Below are positions 8,594 through 17,918 of a DNA stretch of 64,000 nt, piece by piece. The stretch's first letter is position 1, and every line of letters begins with the position of its first letter. The DNA is taken from the NCBI GenBank assembly GCA_944323505.1, contig CALUST010000032.1, positions 1 to 64,000 of the forward strand, written 5' to 3'. The notes under the pieces were generated by a model, which was given only the letters and a program-made list of their open reading frames with translations, was not told the DNA's origin and made no database searches. Origin of the DNA: an uncultured Bacteroidales bacterium. GTDB taxonomy: Bacteria > Bacteroidota > Bacteroidia > Bacteroidales > UBA932. The position numbers and the translations under genes are program-made.

Positions 8594-8619
8594 GATGGAG
8601 ACCCTGACAGGTCTCCATC
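8594..8619 (+). terminator. Hairpin downstream of the Hc1-like gene
   Basis: GATGGAGACC and GGTCTCCATC form a perfect 10-bp stem with a 6-nt loop. It is not followed directly by a T tract, so it is either a weak terminator or an mRNA-stabilising 3' hairpin. Confidence 0.5.
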
Positions 8620-8769
8620 AATCGTATATGGAAATTTATTTCCCGAAAATAAATGCAATTTTTTTCTTTTTAATGCAACATCCGGAAAGCAGTCTGCATC
8701 TATAATGCAGGTTTAGGTTTTAGTACACGTTCAGGGGTCGGTTTACGTAGCAGTTTCCGGTCCCTTTTT

Positions 8770-9747
8770 CTATTCCATCTCCAGCCTCACATTATCTATC
8801 CACAAAGTATTCCCCACGCCTCCATGAAAAGCGGGACCGCAGCTGGAAAGGAATTTTATTATCATCCAGTTGGGAAACTCGTCTTCCTGCGCCCATCCTT
8901 CCTCTATCACCGGGACATTCTCCCCTCTGCTGTTGAGAGTATGATACGTGCGTTCCGTGACCTCAGTCTGAAGCCCCATGAATTCCGGTTCATAGAAACT
9001 CTCCCCGCTGATATCCCCATAATGGACCTCAAGCCTGTAGCCGTCCTTCCATTGCGTCACATTCTCCCGTATGACCTCGCAAGCGGTACCGACCCTCAAG
9101 GCATGAATCCGTCCGTCCGCATCCTCCCATCTTTTCTGCAATATGACTGCTATCTCCGGATAATCAGGATAGCCAAGAGATTTCAGCCGCGAGAATCCGG
9201 TCCCCCTGATGACCTCATGACCGACATCAGCCTTGAAGTCATACACAAGGGCGGCCGGTCTGCCTTCAAACGCCATCCCGTACAGCACCTTGGCCATCGG
9301 ATCCTTAGTATCAGTGATAGGCTCAGGCAGTCCGCCGAAAATGAATGCCCCTTGGCATGTCACATCCATGTTGATGATGCCGAAAGCCTTTACCGACTCG
9401 ATGTGGGTCTCTATCCTGGCGCAGTAGCCGTCACCCCGTCTCTCGGGGAAGACCGTATTGTTGGTCTTGGTCACACCTGCGACAACCGCAAGCACGTTAT
9501 TGGTCCTCCAATAATATCCCTGCGGAGGGGTGAACGGCTCCCTTGTATATACCGTATCCCTGTCTCCGAAAAACTCATAGAGATATTTCACCTCCCCTCC
9601 GATGATGGCGGATTCCTTTACAGCCCTGACACTCCAAGAATCCATAGTCCCATACCTGTCCAAGGCATCAACTATATGATTCTGAGCACATAATGACACA
9701 GAACTGCAAAGCACGCCCAAAATGGTTAAAAAAATTGTCCGTCTCAT
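8770..9747 (-). CDS. PCMD-domain secreted protein (putative carbohydrate metabolism domain)
   Basis: 325 residues. The signal peptide MRRTIFLTILGVLCSSVSLCAQ begins at the ATG at 9747; the frame is open further upstream, but that extension has no signal peptide and overlaps the start of the neighbouring protease gene. The C-terminal region (about 95-325) resembles the PCMD fold seen in Bacteroidota surface proteins, with YGMAFEGRPAALVYDFKAD and the closing LWIDNVRLEME. Such domains are thought to bind carbohydrate; this is by family resemblance only. It is a single-gene unit, divergent from the M6 metalloprotease gene with 55 bp between them, and not joined to a SusC/SusD pair. Confidence 0.7.
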   Translation of the reverse strand: MRRTIFLTILGVLCSSVSLCAQNHIVDALDRYGTMDSWSVRAVKESAIIGGEVKYLYEFFGDRDTVYTREPFTPPQGYYWRTNNVLAVVAGVTKTNNTVFPERRGDGYCARIETHIESVKAFGIINMDVTCQGAFIFGGLPEPITDTKDPMAKVLYGMAFEGRPAALVYDFKADVGHEVIRGTGFSRLKSLGYPDYPEIAVILQKRWEDADGRIHALRVGTACEVIRENVTQWKDGYRLEVHYGDISGESFYEPEFMGLQTEVTERTYHTLNSRGENVPVIEEGWAQEDEFPNWMIIKFLSSCGPAFHGGVGNTLWIDNVRLEME

Positions 9748-9802
9748 AAAAAAATCGTAACTATGCAGATTATACTGCAAAGATATAAAGGATGCGGGAA
9801 TA

Positions 9803-11995
9803 ATGAAATCCAGTGCCGTGAGTCGCATAATATCCGTTGCAGGAGCCATCCTGTGCGCATTGCTTCTGACCGCAAGTCCGGCCAGAAGGACATCGCTGGT
9901 ACTCAGGCAGCCGGACGGCACGGCATTCAATGCCATCCTGCGGGGTGACGAATTCAGCAAGATGCTCACGACATCAGACGGATGCGCAATAATCCAGGAT
10001 GAAGAAGGGTGGTACTGCTATGCGACATTCCTGCCTGACGGGAGAAAGGCAGACAGCGGATACAAGGTCGGACAAACATTGCCTCCGGACATTGCCGCAG
10101 CAAGCCGCAATATCCCATACGGAAAGATATGCGAGACTGCCGCCGTCATCAGGAAATCAATAATGCCGGAAAGGCGGAATCTGATGCAAAGGCTCAATGC
10201 CTTGAAATCGCCGGCAATAAAGTCAGAGGAACAGGTCATCGAAAAACATGGACTTGTGCTCCTGGTACAGTTCAGCGACCTGGCTTTCACATACGGCAAA
10301 GAGGATTTCATCGCCCTTCTCAATGAGGGCAGGAACGGGATGAAAGGGGCTGTCGGGTATTTCAACGACCAGTTCAGGGGGACATACGAGTTCTCGTTCG
10401 ATGTAAGCGACATCATCACGCTGCCAAAGAGCTACAAATACTACGGAAGGAACCTCGAAGACAGGAACGGGAGCGATGCCAACCCTGCAGAAATGGTGAG
10501 GGACGCCTGCATCTTGGCTGACGGCAGCATCAATTTCTCAAGATATGATGACGACAAGGACGGGGTGGCGGACAACGTATTCATCTTCTATGCAGGACCG
10601 GACGAAGCGGACGGGTCAGGAGACTACCACATCTGGTCCCACGCATGGTTCATAGGGCAGGGAGCGGGCATTTCCCTTGTCCTGGACGGCGTGACAATCG
10701 ACAGATATGCCTGCACCTCCGAACTGTCGCAGGACAGGATGGCCGGGATAGGGACCTTCTGCCATGAATACAGCCATACATTCGGGCTTCCAGACATGTA
10801 CGACACCGACCTCATGGGCAGCGGCGGGCTTTCAGACGCGTTATGGGGCAGCACCTCAATAATGGATAAGGGCAACAAGAACAACTTCGGGGATACACCG
10901 CCCAATTTCAATGCAGTCGAACGGGAGATGCTCGGCATCTCGGAGGCCGTAGTCATAGACAGGGACGGGACATACGAACTGCCCTCTGTCGAGAAAGGCA
11001 TTTTCTACAGGATAAACGGGGATACGCCTGACGAATACTATCTCTTTGAATGCAGGAACAATAAAGGATGGGATGCCTACATCGGAGGCGAAGGTATGCT
11101 GATATACCATGTGGACAAGTCTCTCAATGACAGCGGCAACGGTCTGACGGCTGCAGAACGGTGGGCGGTCGGCACCAATGCCGTAAACAGCAATCCGCAG
11201 CACCAGTGCGCAGACCTCATAGAGGCTTCCAGACCTGCCGACGACTCCGGGACCGGAGACTATGTTTCATTGCAGCCGATTTTCTATCCATACGGAGAAA
11301 AAGACTCGTTCTCCCCGGACACTGACCCGGCTTTCGCATTCTGGAACGGGACGACATCTTCATACGAGATATCCGGCATCACCAGAAACGGGGAAAAGAT
11401 AAGATTCAATGCACGGCGGAGTGATTCTTCAAAGATTCCTGTCCCAATAGTCACTCAGACCGACATTTTCCAGGACGCTGCCATCGTCAGCTGGTGCACG
11501 GACATCAGTTTTGAAGGGGAGATGCTGATGCGGTGGGGCAAGAAAGGCTCCACTATGACGGAAATCCAAGTGGAGTCATGCGGAACGGAGAACAATGTGA
11601 TGAACTATGCCGCCGTGCTGGAGGGATTATCCCCCAAGACGGAATATGTGGTGCAGATTTTCTGCAAGGAGGACGATACAGAAGGCAGTCCTGCCGAATC
11701 AGGATTCACCACAAAAGCGACCATGTCAGGCGGGAGGCCGTTCATGTATCTCAGATATGTGGAAAGGAACAATGACGGGACATTCCCGTCCGGAGCGAGA
11801 CTTCCTCTGCGGCTGTTCAATGCTGCCGATGCCGACAACATATCATGGACACTGGACGGGAAAGAAATCCGGACAGGAGACAACGGATATTACATTCCCG
11901 AGACGTCAGGGCTGCTGAAGGCAGTCATAACATACAAGGACGGAACGAAAGACATTGTCGCCAAAGAAATAATCATAAGGGAGGATGAGGAATGA
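9803..11995 (+). CDS. M6-family secreted metalloprotease
   Basis: 730 residues. The signal peptide lies in residues 1-28 (IISVAGAILCALLLTASPA). An N-terminal propeptide-like region (about 30-140) contains GDEFSKMLTTSDGCAIIQDE, typical of Bacteroidota M6 proteases. The catalytic domain carries HEYSH at residues 321-325 (FCHEYSHTFGLPDMYD) and a downstream Met-turn-like region around GSTSIMDKGN. The C-terminal part (about 545-730) has a fibronectin-III-like segment and a beta-rich end. It probably digests extracellular protein. It overlaps the next gene by 4 bp (ATGA), so the two are translationally coupled. Confidence 0.88.
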   Translation: MKSSAVSRIISVAGAILCALLLTASPARRTSLVLRQPDGTAFNAILRGDEFSKMLTTSDGCAIIQDEEGWYCYATFLPDGRKADSGYKVGQTLPPDIAAASRNIPYGKICETAAVIRKSIMPERRNLMQRLNALKSPAIKSEEQVIEKHGLVLLVQFSDLAFTYGKEDFIALLNEGRNGMKGAVGYFNDQFRGTYEFSFDVSDIITLPKSYKYYGRNLEDRNGSDANPAEMVRDACILADGSINFSRYDDDKDGVADNVFIFYAGPDEADGSGDYHIWSHAWFIGQGAGISLVLDGVTIDRYACTSELSQDRMAGIGTFCHEYSHTFGLPDMYDTDLMGSGGLSDALWGSTSIMDKGNKNNFGDTPPNFNAVEREMLGISEAVVIDRDGTYELPSVEKGIFYRINGDTPDEYYLFECRNNKGWDAYIGGEGMLIYHVDKSLNDSGNGLTAAERWAVGTNAVNSNPQHQCADLIEASRPADDSGTGDYVSLQPIFYPYGEKDSFSPDTDPAFAFWNGTTSSYEISGITRNGEKIRFNARRSDSSKIPVPIVTQTDIFQDAAIVSWCTDISFEGEMLMRWGKKGSTMTEIQVESCGTENNVMNYAAVLEGLSPKTEYVVQIFCKEDDTEGSPAESGFTTKATMSGGRPFMYLRYVERNNDGTFPSGARLPLRLFNAADADNISWTLDGKEIRTGDNGYYIPETSGLLKAVITYKDGTKDIVAKEIIIREDEE

Positions 11996-12417
11996 GCACA
12001 CCTGGAATAATACGGGCCGCCACGGCAATCCTGGCAGGAGCGATGTTGTCAGGCTGCGAACTGTACCAGTTCACGGTGGAGGAATTTGCCGGCATAGACG
12101 AGATCTCCCTTACCATAAAGGGGACAAAGACATTCGTATACTCGCCCGAAAGGCATCAGATCGGATTCAATCCGGACAAATATGAATTCCGCGTCAGCGA
12201 TGACAATATGGCTGACTATTTTTTCCTGGACTGTGATGATATGCCTGTCAGGACAGACCAGGTGCTGACGGGAGATCTGGAATACACTACCCCTGACGAC
12301 ATAAAAAGCCGTCACGGACTTGACCTGAGAGTTACAGATGTCCGCAACGGCAAGATCTGGCTCTGGAACCAGAAATACAGGATAGGAATCGTGGTCGCTA
12401 CCCTTCCGGAAGAATAG
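11992..12417 (+). CDS. Small lipoprotein coupled to the M6 protease
   Basis: 141 residues. The N-terminus is a lipoprotein signal (ATAILAGAMLSGCELYQF) with Cys at about residue 19. The rest is predicted beta-rich with many acidic residues (FRVSDDNMADYFFLDCDDMP). No family recognised. It overlaps the protease stop codon by 4 bp, which suggests a partner, inhibitor or anchor for the protease; that is inference from position only. It is convergent with the second M49 gene, with 2 bp between stops. Confidence 0.65.
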   Translation: MSTPGIIRAATAILAGAMLSGCELYQFTVEEFAGIDEISLTIKGTKTFVYSPERHQIGFNPDKYEFRVSDDNMADYFFLDCDDMPVRTDQVLTGDLEYTTPDDIKSRHGLDLRVTDVRNGKIWLWNQKYRIGIVVATLPEE

Positions 12418-12419
12418 TC

Positions 12420-14027
12420 CTACCAGACAAAATCAAAACGTATGTCACGCGGTATGTCGTGTGCATTCACGTTTGCGATGTCTGCCGACAGGGCTTCCGG
12501 GATGACGGCATTTCTGGCCGCATACTCCTTCGCAAACTCATAGTCACCCTCTGCCTGCACCTTAAGAATCAGGGCAGCCCAGTCGTCTATGGCCTGCAAG
12601 GCTTTTTCATAATCGATATGATACTGCCCGTCCTTGTTCCTTGTAAAGGCACCGTGCTCTTTCATGAAATTGTAGCACATCATATTGGCTCTGCCGTGGG
12701 ATGAAGCCGAGCCGAAACGGACAGAACGGACAAGTCCTGCGATGTAGGTAGTGATGGCGTCTTCCTTGGTGATAAGAGGTATCTCGTTCATGTCAATGAG
12801 TTTGCACACCATGAAAAGCCCGAGGATGTCAGCCTTTGCCTCCTCCCATGTGGTACGTTCGGTCCCGAGGGCCTCGTCCACACTGCCTTTCCCGTTGACA
12901 GTCTCTTTCACCCCGAGTCCGTGTGCCACCTCATGGAATGTCACGTTCCAGAAGAATGCCTCGTCGCGGAGATGCTTCTGCTGCCCCGGCTCGACAAGAA
13001 GACGGCCTATAGGCAGGAGAATCTTGCCGAACTTGGCTTTCATGCTGTTGTACAACTGGAGACGGCGCGTGCCTTTTGCCGCATGCACACGTTCGTCATT
13101 AGGCAGGTTGATGGCTATCGTCTTGCTGCCGGCATTGCAGTCTCCGGAATAATATATGGCATCATAGACATTAAGGTCCGATGAAGTCCCCGGAACAAAA
13201 GTCTTGTATTCCGGCTCGCATGGCAGCATCTTCTGAAGTTCAGGGAGCATCGAGACATATTTTGCAAGATCCGCGCTCCTCTCCTCATCCTTGAGAAGGA
13301 TGAAGCATTCGTATGCCGCCTTGGACTCGTTGAGTTTGTCATCGTAGTTCTCAATAGGTCCGATGACAATATCTATCTTACTGTCTTTCATGTCCATCCA
13401 GGCCATGTCACTCTCAAGATAGTCATCTGTCCTGAACGCCTTGACCCGTTTCAGAAGATAATTTTTCAGCCCTTCATTCTCCGTGATGGAAGCGGCCTCC
13501 TCGAGATAGCGGCACACCTGGTCAAGTTCCTCCTTGTACTCGTCATGATACCATACGCATTTGAGCCCGCCGTCCCCGTCTCTCCTGAGTACTGTGTAGA
13601 GGCTGTTCTTGTCTGGGTCATCAAATGCCGCGAACTCCTCTGCAGTTATGTCTGACGGGTAGTAATTGGCTCCGAGAGGCTTCGGACCGTATCCGTCGAC
13701 AAACGGGGCATTGTCGTCAAGCCTGTCCCACGGCCCGTAGTTTATCATAGCGAAATCCCTCGCGGCAGGATCCGCCAGACCCTCCATCAGGGACTTGTCT
13801 CCGAAAGTCTGCTGCCAGAACAGGTCGTCCATAATCCTTCCGGCAGAACGGAAAAGGTTCAGGACCTGCATATCCTTGTCAGACAATGTCTCAAGAAGAG
13901 GGGAGCTGACTTCCACCACTGCATATTCATCGACTTTTGCCTGGAGATTGCTGTCGGCATTGCTCTTACAAGCGACAACAGCAGCCATTCCGGCTGCCGC
14001 TGTACATAAAATAATCGCCTTGTTCAT
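12420..14027 (-). CDS. M49-family zinc peptidase, HEXXH variant
   Basis: 535 residues. The N-terminal lipoprotein signal is IILCTAAAGMAAVVACKSNA (Cys about residue 20). The zinc site is HEVAHG with H365, E366 and H369, followed by the third ligand in TTWEEAKADILGLFMV. Classical DPP III carries the hexapeptide HEXXGH; here the pentapeptide HEXXH is present, as known for a few bacterial M49 members. Substrate preference is therefore uncertain. Homologues are sometimes mis-annotated (for example as dihydrofolate reductase). It follows tpiA by 12 bp on the same strand and probably shares its mRNA. Confidence 0.82.
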   Translation of the reverse strand: MNKAIILCTAAAGMAAVVACKSNADSNLQAKVDEYAVVEVSSPLLETLSDKDMQVLNLFRSAGRIMDDLFWQQTFGDKSLMEGLADPAARDFAMINYGPWDRLDDNAPFVDGYGPKPLGANYYPSDITAEEFAAFDDPDKNSLYTVLRRDGDGGLKCVWYHDEYKEELDQVCRYLEEAASITENEGLKNYLLKRVKAFRTDDYLESDMAWMDMKDSKIDIVIGPIENYDDKLNESKAAYECFILLKDEERSADLAKYVSMLPELQKMLPCEPEYKTFVPGTSSDLNVYDAIYYSGDCNAGSKTIAINLPNDERVHAAKGTRRLQLYNSMKAKFGKILLPIGRLLVEPGQQKHLRDEAFFWNVTFHEVAHGLGVKETVNGKGSVDEALGTERTTWEEAKADILGLFMVCKLIDMNEIPLITKEDAITTYIAGLVRSVRFGSASSHGRANMMCYNFMKEHGAFTRNKDGQYHIDYEKALQAIDDWAALILKVQAEGDYEFAKEYAARNAVIPEALSADIANVNAHDIPRDIRFDFVW

Positions 14028-14039
14028 AATCAGGCAATA

Positions 14040-14792
14040 TCAGAATGACTGTGCGATAGCGATGAAATCATCTGCCTTGAGGGCCGCGCCTCCGATAAGG
14101 CCACCGTCAATGTCAGGGCAGGCGAAAAGTTCCTTGGCATTTGAAGGCTTGCAGCTGCCTCCGTAGAGAATGGTAATCTCCTCAGCAAGGGCGCCGAACT
14201 TCTCTGCGAGCACCTTGCGGATGCAGGCGTGAATCTCCTGTGCCTGCTCGGCGGTAGCAGTCTTGCCGGTACCTATTGCCCATACAGGCTCGTATGCTAC
14301 GATGACCTTGGCCATCTCCTCGGCAGAAAGGGTGTAGAGCACATTCTTCACCTGCTCCGATACCACGTCGAAATGACGCCCTGCCTCACGCTCCTCAAGA
14401 TTCTCTCCGACACAGAATATCGGTGAAAGTCCTTCTGCAATCGCCAGCTTTACCTTTTCAACGAGCTTTGCATCCGTCTCGCCGTAATACTGTCTTCTCT
14501 CGGAGTGTCCGAGGATGGTGTATTCGCAGCCTGCAGAAGCAAGCATCTTGACAGAGACCTCACCTGTGTATGCGCCATGCTCCTTGTCCGCACAGTTCTG
14601 TGCCGAAAGTCCCACTGCAGTGCCTTTTACAACCTCTGCTACAGGATAGAGGTGTGTGAATGGCGGGGCGATGATGAGTTTCACTGATGCAGGCACTTCA
14701 GATGCCTTTGCGACGACTGCCTTTGCAAGTTCGATTCCCTCCGGAACTGTAGTGTTCATCTTCCAGTTGCCGGCTACGATATTCTTTCTCAT
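14040..14792 (-). CDS. tpiA: Triosephosphate isomerase
   Basis: 250 residues, normal length. It interconverts dihydroxyacetone phosphate and glyceraldehyde 3-phosphate in glycolysis. Seen: GNWKMN with the active-site Lys at the N-terminus, the catalytic His in [13 protein letters not shown], the catalytic Glu in [14 protein letters not shown], and phosphate-binding YGGSCKPSN and [10 protein letters not shown] near the end. A -7 element lies 42 bp upstream of the ATG. Confidence 0.97.
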   Translation of the reverse strand: MRKNIVAGNWKMNTTVPEGIELAKAVVAKASEVPASVKLIIAPPFTHLYPVAEVVKGTAVGLSAQNCADKEHGAYTGEVSVKMLASAGCEYTILGHSERRQYYGETDAKLVEKVKLAIAEGLSPIFCVGENLEEREAGRHFDVVSEQVKNVLYTLSAEEMAKVIVAYEPVWAIGTGKTATAEQAQEIHACIRKVLAEKFGALAEEITILYGGSCKPSNAKELFACPDIDGGLIGGAALKADDFIAIAQSF

Positions 14793-14833
14793 GATTCTAT
14801 AAGATTAATTATTGCATTTTCTTTCAAGCCGCG

Positions 14834-14841
14834 CAAATTTA
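14834..14841 (-). promoter_or_regulatory. -7 element for tpiA
   Basis: TAAATTTG on the minus strand (TAnnTTTG). No TTTG at standard distance upstream. Confidence 0.5.
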
Positions 14842-14863
14842 ACAATATTTCACGAAAAATGAA

Positions 14864-15838
14864 TCATCCGAGCCTGTGCAGTTCCCATTTTTCTTCCAAT
14901 GTCACCGTATCTCCGGGAGCCAGCCTGAACATCGGGGAATTCGGCTCCATCTCGATGAAATCCTCATTGAAATATATCATCATCGGGAATTTCCCGTGCC
15001 CTGGATTGCAGTTGTACTCCTCGTCAGGAAAGACCGGATACCTCTTGACATAGAGAATACCGTCCCTGAGATAGAATGTATTCCCGTCCGTATTGGCCAT
15101 GCCGAACTTCCTTGCCGCATCCCCGCCAGGAAGTGCTGTGAAATGCCCGTGAGCGAATGAGACCCTGTCATCGCATCCATCCGTGGAGACAAGCCTGTCA
15201 GGCTCGAATGCCATCTCCGAACAGGACGGACCCTCAACTGCGGTACTGTCGTATGTGCAGAAAAAAATGCCGCCTGACGGCAGGAGCGTTCTGGTCCAGA
15301 AGCAATATTCCGTCTCGGCATCTGAGATGTTGGTCATCTTATGCCGGATTGTCAGCACCCCGCCGGAAAGGGAATACCTTCTTTCCAGCCGTATGCCGAG
15401 GCTGTCACAGTCGGGGCTTGTCAAAGTCACGGACCCGTCCCGACCTGCCAGCACCTCATACTCGCCGGCCCACAACACATCATGCAGATGCTCGGTCTTC
15501 CTCTCATTGCCGACATCAAAGCGTCCTGCCGCAGGGCTGCGTCCAGTCACAGCATACTCGGGAAGATGCCATCCGTCCACCACATCGTCATTCCAGAGCA
15601 CATTGAGAGACTCAGAAGGGACTTCCGCAGCCTCCCTGCCGTCAACAAGCCCGAAATAAGTCACGCCTCCGCCATACTCAGGATTGAGGACGACAGTAGC
15701 AATCCCGTCAGACATCATCACCGAACGGTCCCAGCCTCTGTATGAGACTTCATTCACACTGACAACATCCCCTCCGCATGACGTCGTCAACGCAAGAAGG
15801 GATATTGCCGGAACAAGAAAAGCTGATTGTTTCTTCAT
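14864..15838 (-). CDS. Mutarotase-like lipoprotein of the PUL (DUF4380-like)
   Basis: 324 residues. Lipoprotein signal (FLVPAISLLALTTSCGG). The body is beta-rich and resembles galactose-mutarotase or DUF4380-type folds: VVLNPEYGGGVTYFGLVDGR near residue 50, RRYSLSGGVLTIRHKMTN near residue 160, and FNEDFIEMEPNSPMF close to the end, a place where such folds carry a Glu. I am not certain of the family. It is the last gene of the glycan locus, 4 bp after the 695-residue lipoprotein gene, so a role in glycan handling, perhaps sugar epimerisation or binding, is likely but inferred. Confidence 0.6.
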   Translation of the reverse strand: MKKQSAFLVPAISLLALTTSCGGDVVSVNEVSYRGWDRSVMMSDGIATVVLNPEYGGGVTYFGLVDGREAAEVPSESLNVLWNDDVVDGWHLPEYAVTGRSPAAGRFDVGNERKTEHLHDVLWAGEYEVLAGRDGSVTLTSPDCDSLGIRLERRYSLSGGVLTIRHKMTNISDAETEYCFWTRTLLPSGGIFFCTYDSTAVEGPSCSEMAFEPDRLVSTDGCDDRVSFAHGHFTALPGGDAARKFGMANTDGNTFYLRDGILYVKRYPVFPDEEYNCNPGHGKFPMMIYFNEDFIEMEPNSPMFRLAPGDTVTLEEKWELHRLG

Positions 15839-15842
15839 ACTG

Positions 15843-17918
15843 TCAATTTATCCGTATCTCAATAGGGGACCCCGTCTCAATGTTCATCCAAATGACAAGA
15901 TTCCCGTCCACAATGTCACAAATATAATCAGAAAATGCGACAAGTTCCCTGTCATTGCAGTATAAAGAGACCTCGTCGCCGCCCGGCCAGTCCGAAATCC
16001 GGAACACAGGACTCCTGACAGTACCTGCAGGTACAAAGCGGAAACCGCATGAAGCATCCCCTGTGCTTTCGAGCACAATCTCCCTCTTGTCATATCCTGT
16101 CACGTCTTCGGGAACAGTGACCCCGGAGAGGTTGTCAAGGCTTCCGCAAGACAGCCATGAGCGAACATGAGCATCGACAGAGCCGCTGTCATCCGCTTCC
16201 GCTATCCCGAAAAGCATCAGATACGTCCTGTACTTGCGGCCTTCATCATCGACAAGATAGTCCGATGTCCAGTCGCATCCTTCCTTGGCCTCGACTCCGA
16301 TGAGAGATGAATGCGAGACTTGTGAAGGCCATGTCGCATTGGATTTGTCATAATCCCCGTATCGGGCCAGAAGATATGGCTGCTTGTCCACAGGGAAATG
16401 GCTCATCTGATATGTGATGTCATGCCATGACAGGTCCAGCGACACAGGAAGAGCCTCAGAGCCGGGATATTTCCCCGGGTCGGCAAAAACGCTGAAGGCA
16501 TCAGGCGCACTGTTCAGGCGCACACGGTAGATCTGCTCATCCCATGTCGGGACATTGGCATTGACCGCATCAAACGCGCTCTTGTCCGGATAGAGGTCGT
16601 ATCTTGCGCCACTCAGATTGCTGATGACAAATGCCGGGGACTTGAAATGATCCTCTGGCACAGATGAACTGCCTGAGATGACCATAGGTTCGCTCAATTC
16701 GTGGTATCTGCCGTTCGGAGTGCCGTTCTGGATATAGTCCATCCTTCTGACCCCGACACCGTCAGGATAGAAGGTGTACCATTCCACGACCTCGGGGAAA
16801 GAGCCGTCAGGATACGGGGCCGCGTAGTCAGGATTGACCAGGGCATAACTGTACCTGACAGTCTTCCTCACGTCATTGTCCTCCGTGACCTCCACATCAG
16901 CATAGGCCAGAAGCCTGTCAGACATGGGTTCGAAACAGCCTTTGACATTGTCTGACCATGTCTCGCAGAATTCATAGCAATACAGCAGTTCATTGCTCAT
17001 GAGCCAGGCTGGCACATAGTTGGACTCCGACCAGAATATGAACTTCCTGCCTCCTGCAGATGCCGGACAGAACCGCTCATCAAAACTCACAACCACACCG
17101 TCTCCAGGGAAACCGGCCCAGACAAGATCCGATGTCTCTTCTGCCGCGAATCCGTTCACTGCCGGGCCACCGCTGCCTGTCCCGAATTCTTCAAACCATA
17201 TATCGGAAAATACCGTCTCATCCTCTTTGTCCGTCTCCAGCCTTATCACCGGGCAGATGAAGAAATCAGTATCAGCCCCGTTCCAGTCCTTGATCTGGGC
17301 AGTCTCAATCCAGTCCTCACAGAATCTGCCGTCAATCTCCTTGCCCACCCCCACATACAGATGGAAGAATCCGGAAATCGAGTTCCTTATTATCCTCACC
17401 TTCCCTGTGGAGTTCCTGAAAGGGACAGAAAAATATCTCCCGTCCAACGGTATGGCATATCTGAACTCCATATCGGACTCAGGGATTGCTCCGGTATTGT
17501 CCAGCACGTTGTCTTTCCCGTTCTGCCTGTCACGTGCTCGTATCACCGGCGTACCGTCTTCAAGACAGACGGTCACAGCCACATAGTTGTCATAATCCGG
17601 GCGGCCGTTCTCCTCCCTCACTAAGGCAAGCCCGAAATTCCTGTCGGAATCAGACTCAGCCTCAGCGATGAAATGCCCGCTGCAGACCTTGTCGAGACAC
17701 ACTCCATAGATACTGCCCTGCCCTTTCGATGCCATCTTCAGAGTCCCGTCAGAATATTCATACGAACCGGCCGCCGTACCGGAAAGGACAATCGGCTGCA
17801 GTTCCTCAATCTGCACATCATCATCGGGAGCAGGAGCAGGATGGTACGGGATCTCCTTGCCGCACGATGCAAGCATCGCGGACAAGCATAAAGCCAGGAC
17901 TGTCATATCAGTTCTCAT
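15843..17918 (-). CDS. Large lipoprotein of unknown function in the PUL
   Basis: About 691 residues from the ATG at 17918 (MRTDMTVLALCLSAMLASCG, lipobox Cys); ATGs at 17930 and 17906 are alternatives. The N-terminal 230 residues look like a concanavalin-type beta-sandwich (GHFIAEAESDSDRNFGLALV). The middle has a Trp- and Tyr-rich block (residues about 295-360: FIFWSESNYVPAWLMSNELL, then ETWSDNVKGCFEPMSD) and VEWYTFYPDGVGVRRMDYI. The aromatic, Asp- and Glu-rich central block looks like a sugar-binding or catalytic surface, but I do not recognise a CAZy family. It lies between the beta-mannosidase and the mutarotase-like gene. Confidence 0.6.
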   Translation of the reverse strand: MRTDMTVLALCLSAMLASCGKEIPYHPAPAPDDDVQIEELQPIVLSGTAAGSYEYSDGTLKMASKGQGSIYGVCLDKVCSGHFIAEAESDSDRNFGLALVREENGRPDYDNYVAVTVCLEDGTPVIRARDRQNGKDNVLDNTGAIPESDMEFRYAIPLDGRYFSVPFRNSTGKVRIIRNSISGFFHLYVGVGKEIDGRFCEDWIETAQIKDWNGADTDFFICPVIRLETDKEDETVFSDIWFEEFGTGSGGPAVNGFAAEETSDLVWAGFPGDGVVVSFDERFCPASAGGRKFIFWSESNYVPAWLMSNELLYCYEFCETWSDNVKGCFEPMSDRLLAYADVEVTEDNDVRKTVRYSYALVNPDYAAPYPDGSFPEVVEWYTFYPDGVGVRRMDYIQNGTPNGRYHELSEPMVISGSSSVPEDHFKSPAFVISNLSGARYDLYPDKSAFDAVNANVPTWDEQIYRVRLNSAPDAFSVFADPGKYPGSEALPVSLDLSWHDITYQMSHFPVDKQPYLLARYGDYDKSNATWPSQVSHSSLIGVEAKEGCDWTSDYLVDDEGRKYRTYLMLFGIAEADDSGSVDAHVRSWLSCGSLDNLSGVTVPEDVTGYDKREIVLESTGDASCGFRFVPAGTVRSPVFRISDWPGGDEVSLYCNDRELVAFSDYICDIVDGNLVIWMNIETGSPIEIRIN

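Noticed and set aside
8824..9693. A 289-codon plus-strand frame opposite the PCMD gene
   Set aside because: No recognisable domain or signal; the minus-strand protein has a signal peptide and a known domain type.
9748..9969. N-terminal extension of the PCMD protein by 74 residues
   Set aside because: The extension has no signal peptide and overlaps the neighbouring protease start, while the ATG at 9747 begins a good signal peptide.
12420..14027. Dihydrofolate reductase annotation sometimes given to similar proteins
   Set aside because: Length, lipobox, HEVAHG and the EEAKAD third-ligand block all fit M49 peptidases.
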